Positions 6,338 to 7,937 of a DNA stretch of 7,937 nucleotides are shown piece after piece. This DNA comes from Paludibacteraceae bacterium (GTDB lineage: Bacteria > Bacteroidota > Bacteroidia > Bacteroidales > Paludibacteraceae): NCBI GenBank assembly GCA_904502115.1, contig CAJGDW010000071.1, forward strand, positions 1 through 7,937. The letters run 5' to 3'. Position 1 is the first letter of the stretch; each line of letters starts with the position of its first letter. Both the position numbers and the translations under genes were made by a program. The notes under the pieces were generated by a model. The model did no database searches, was not told the origin of the DNA, and saw nothing but the letters and a program-made list of their open reading frames with translations.

Positions 6338-7603
6338 CTACTTAACACTTACTTTGGGCAAATCGCTCCACGATGTAGTATAATGAGGAGATTGATTGTC
6401 TGATAAGGAGTATTCTTGGGCTGTTCCTTGCGATGCAATGGTTAAGGCGTGCTTGCCGTAGGTATTTCGAATGGCATCCATCGCCACCGACAAACGTTGC
6501 TGTTTTTGACGTTCTTCGGCATCATCGAACAACGAATACATGGTATGCGATGCATCTTGCAGCTTATTAAGAACTACGCCTGCCTTTTTATACCCATAGC
6601 CCGTGCAAAACAACTCTTTGGTAGCATGAACCGCTGCCGCCACCAACGTGCGCTGATCGTTACTAGGCGTGGTAAAACAAACCAAATTACTACCCATGGT
6701 TTGAGGAGCATCGTCTTTGAATCGGTTGGTATAGGCAAAAACGGTCATCTCGGCACAGAGTGAACCTTGCTTACGCAACTTTTCGGCTCCTTTCAAGGCA
6801 AAATTAGCCACCTGTTCGCTCAACGCATCGCAATCGTACAATTCGGTTGCAAAACTACGCGATACGCAAATGGATTTGCGTATTTCGGGCGTTTCTTCGA
6901 ACGATACCGCTGGTATACCCCTCAATTCCAACCACACACGCACGCCGTTTATGCCCATTAGCTGACGCACCTTGCTTTCGGGCAGTTGCGTAAAGGCGTA
7001 GGCAGTTCCTACCCCTAGTTGCAGTAGTTTTTGGGTAGATTGCCTACCTATGCCCCACACATCGCCAATGGGAAATTTGCGCAACACTTTTTCGATATCC
7101 TCGGGGCGATGCATGTAACACCCGCCTTTTAATTTAGGATATTGTTTACACAGTTTAGAGGCGATTTTGGCCAAGGTTTTGGTTGGTGCAACACCCACCG
7201 AAACAGGAATAGAAGTATACCGATAGCATCGTGCCGAAATTTCTTTGGCATAGGCATCGTAATCGTCTATGAGCAGACCTCGCAAATCCAAAAAAGCCTC
7301 GTCGATGGAATACACCTCTACCATGGGCGAGAACTCTTGCAAGGTTAAACGCACCCGCCTAGACATATCGCCATAGAGCGCCATATTGCCCGAAAAGACC
7401 GTCACACCGTGTTTTTGCACCAAATGGCGTATCTTAAACAAAGGGTCGCCCATTTTAATGCCCAACGCCTTGGCCTCGTTGCTACGCGCCACAGCACACC
7501 CATCGTTATTGGATAGCACAATAACGGGACGACCGTTCAAATCGGGTCTAAAAACCCTTTCGCACGATACAAAAAAGTTATTACAATCGGCAAGAGCGAA
7601 CAT
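6338..7603 (-). CDS. umuC: UmuC-type Y-family translesion DNA polymerase
   Basis: 421 residues, nearly the length of E. coli UmuC (422). UmuC is the catalytic subunit of translesion polymerase V and copies past damaged bases. Visible signatures: MFALADCNNFF with catalytic Asp6 and Phe11 at the steric-gate position (Tyr in E. coli), SNNDGCAVAR (31-40), YSIDEAFLDL with Asp101 and Glu102 (98-107), VGVAPTKTLAKIA (136-148), the helix-hairpin-helix-like DVWGIGR (181-187), CVSRSF (246-251) and a C-terminus near HYTTSWSDLPKV. The beta-clamp motif, QLNLF in E. coli, reads MYSLF (355-359) and may bind more weakly. The frame stays open to 7912, but homology begins exactly at the ATG at 7603; the upstream stretch is repeat DNA. 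No umuD-like peptidase gene lies upstream in the window and no LexA site is recognised, so partner and SOS control are unknown. Confidence 0.95.
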   Translation of the reverse strand: MFALADCNNFFVSCERVFRPDLNGRPVIVLSNNDGCAVARSNEAKALGIKMGDPLFKIRHLVQKHGVTVFSGNMALYGDMSRRVRLTLQEFSPMVEVYSIDEAFLDLRGLLIDDYDAYAKEISARCYRYTSIPVSVGVAPTKTLAKIASKLCKQYPKLKGGCYMHRPEDIEKVLRKFPIGDVWGIGRQSTQKLLQLGVGTAYAFTQLPESKVRQLMGINGVRVWLELRGIPAVSFEETPEIRKSICVSRSFATELYDCDALSEQVANFALKGAEKLRKQGSLCAEMTVFAYTNRFKDDAPQTMGSNLVCFTTPSNDQRTLVAAAVHATKELFCTGYGYKKAGVVLNKLQDASHTMYSLFDDAEERQKQQRLSVAMDAIRNTYGKHALTIASQGTAQEYSLSDNQSPHYTTSWSDLPKVSVK

Positions 7604-7609
7604 ATTATT

Positions 7610-7644
7610 GGTGAATTGGTGAATCGACGAATCGGTGAATCGAC
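7610..7644. repeat. Four-copy 8-mer tandem array directly upstream of umuC
   Basis: The units GGTGAATT, GGTGAATC, GACGAATC and GGTGAATC occupy 7610-7641, followed by GAC. The array starts seven bases before the umuC start codon, so it forms the gene's leader and may displace any ordinary ribosome-binding region. It is an inverted relative of the array at 6303-6334. Confidence 0.85.
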
Positions 7645-7650
7645 CCTCTT

Positions 7651-7670
7651 CGGTCCCTGAGCTTGTCGAA
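7651..7670. repeat. TTCGACAAGCTCAGGG-type dispersed repeat, copy 1
   Basis: On the minus strand this reads TTCGACAAGCTCAGGGACCG. It is identical to 7701-7720, exactly 50 bases away. The sequence resembles a dispersed intergenic repeat that I recall from many bacterial genomes and that produces spurious FDKLRDR-type peptides when translated. Confidence 0.8.
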
Positions 7671-7700
7671 TTTTGCGAGTAAGCGAGAGGAAAAGCAAAA

Positions 7701-7720
7701 CGGTCCCTGAGCTTGTCGAA
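7701..7720. repeat. TTCGACAAGCTCAGGG-type dispersed repeat, copy 2
   Basis: Identical over 20 bases to 7651-7670. The copy continues into GGG at 7721-7723, so CCCT (7705-7708) and AGGG (7720-7723) can pair, the usual short dyad of this repeat type. The 30-bp spacer between copies has inverted ends, TTTTGC (7671-7676) and GCAAAA (7695-7700). Confidence 0.8.
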
Positions 7721-7813
7721 GGGCCCAGTTTTGATTATCCCGAGCGTGAGCAAAATCATGAGCGAAGCGAATAAAGGGCCCGAACCACTGCCTTTTTGTT
7801 TCGGCGCTTCATC

Positions 7814-7837
7814 TTCCGACTTGGTTTCCGGTCGGGA
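7814..7837. repeat. Hairpin within the repeat stack
   Basis: A 7-bp stem pairs 7814-7820 (TTCCGAC) with 7831-7837 (GTCGGGA), including one G-T pair, around a 10-nt loop. It is not followed by a clear T run on either strand, so it is recorded as a structural repeat and not a terminator. Confidence 0.45.
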
Positions 7838-7856
7838 TTTACACATACAAAAACTA

Positions 7857-7894
7857 CAAAATGTGAACTCGCTTCGCTCAAACAACACATTTTG
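7857..7894. repeat. Long-loop inverted repeat containing the GAGCGAAGCGA motif
   Basis: CAAAATGTG (7857-7865) pairs perfectly with CACATTTTG (7886-7894) around a 20-nt loop that carries the inverted GAGCGAAGCGAG motif. Its minus-strand translation contains LFERSEF, a peptide I recall as recurrent in spurious Bacteroidota proteins. This suggests a dispersed repeat unit with a conserved loop. Confidence 0.65.
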
Positions 7895-7937
7895 CTTAAC
7901 GTTTTTGCACATATAAATCTTTTTCCGACCTCCACCA

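Larger units (their letters stand above)
7604..7937. other. Gene-free repeat stack upstream of umuC
   Basis: No gene is supported in these 334 bases. The region holds the 8-mer array, the two 20-bp dispersed repeats, GGGCCC palindromes at 7721-7726 and 7776-7781, and hairpins at 7814-7837 and 7857-7894. TGAGCGAAGCGA occurs at 7759-7770 and inverted at 7869-7880. Translation of the minus strand gives low-complexity peptide of the LFERSEF / FDKLRDR kind. This is a hallmark of translated intergenic repeats and not a protein domain. No promoter for umuC and no umuD are recognised here. Confidence 0.75.

Noticed and set aside
6449..6763. 104-codon open frame on the plus strand
   Set aside because: It is a shadow opposite umuC, whose catalytic motifs fix the real frame.
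6338..7644. umuC as a transposon or integron cassette
   Set aside because: No transposase or integrase, no target-site duplication and no attC-like structure are seen; only short repeat arrays flank it, so it is kept as a question and not annotated as a mobile element.
7713..7916. Open frame of 67 codons on the plus strand
   Set aside because: It lies wholly in the repeat stack; the translation mirrors inverted repeats and shows no domain or leader.
7924..7937. Window end TCCGACCTCCACCA as the 3' end of a tRNA with CCA
   Set aside because: No T-arm motif (GGTTCGA-type) or cloverleaf can be found in the preceding bases.

Overview
The window reads as a chromosomal segment of a Bacteroidota (Bacteroidetes) bacterium. 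The evidence is a DUF5686/carboxypeptidase-regulatory-like outer-membrane protein, a long lipoprotein with a typical lipobox, TAnnTTTG-type -7 promoter boxes, A/T-rich leaders without clear Shine-Dalgarno sequences, and dispersed intergenic repeats common in this phylum. I cannot assign a genus.

Layout: (1) 1-870 (+) is the 3' part of a divergent MurC-like Mur ligase, closed by a bidirectional hairpin terminator (876-912) shared with the convergent gene that follows. (2) 929-2857 (-) encodes a ~642-aa lipoprotein. Its middle looks like the membrane-inserting stem and flanking cap of leukocidin/hemolysin-type beta-barrel pore-forming toxins; this is the most interesting gene here. Its leader holds a -7 box, a dyad over the predicted start of transcription and a small hairpin. 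(3) 3134-3430 (-) is a 98-aa three-helix membrane protein of unknown function with its own promoter and a 13-bp 3' hairpin. (4) 3672-6203 (+) is a DUF5686 outer-membrane beta-barrel protein, read divergently from the small membrane gene and apparently starting at TTG. (5) 6204-6337 is almost entirely short tandem repeats (7-mers and 8-mers). (6) 6338-7603 (-) is a full-length UmuC-type Y-family polymerase with no umuD beside it in the window. (7) 7604-7937 has no convincing gene. It is a stack of repeats: an 8-mer array inverted relative to the one at the other end of umuC, two identical 20-bp TTCGACAAGCTCAGGG-type repeats 50 bp apart, and hairpins containing a GAGCGAAGCGA motif. Reading frame stays open through this stack, so automatic gene calling would wrongly extend UmuC by about 103 residues.

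The genes do not form an operon or one pathway. Mur ligase (cell wall), lipoprotein, small membrane protein and outer-membrane barrel all belong to the envelope, while UmuC is DNA-damage tolerance. The two leads for novelty are the leukocidin-like lipoprotein, possibly a surface or vesicle-delivered pore former, and the inverted repeat arrays that bracket umuC almost at its start and stop codons.
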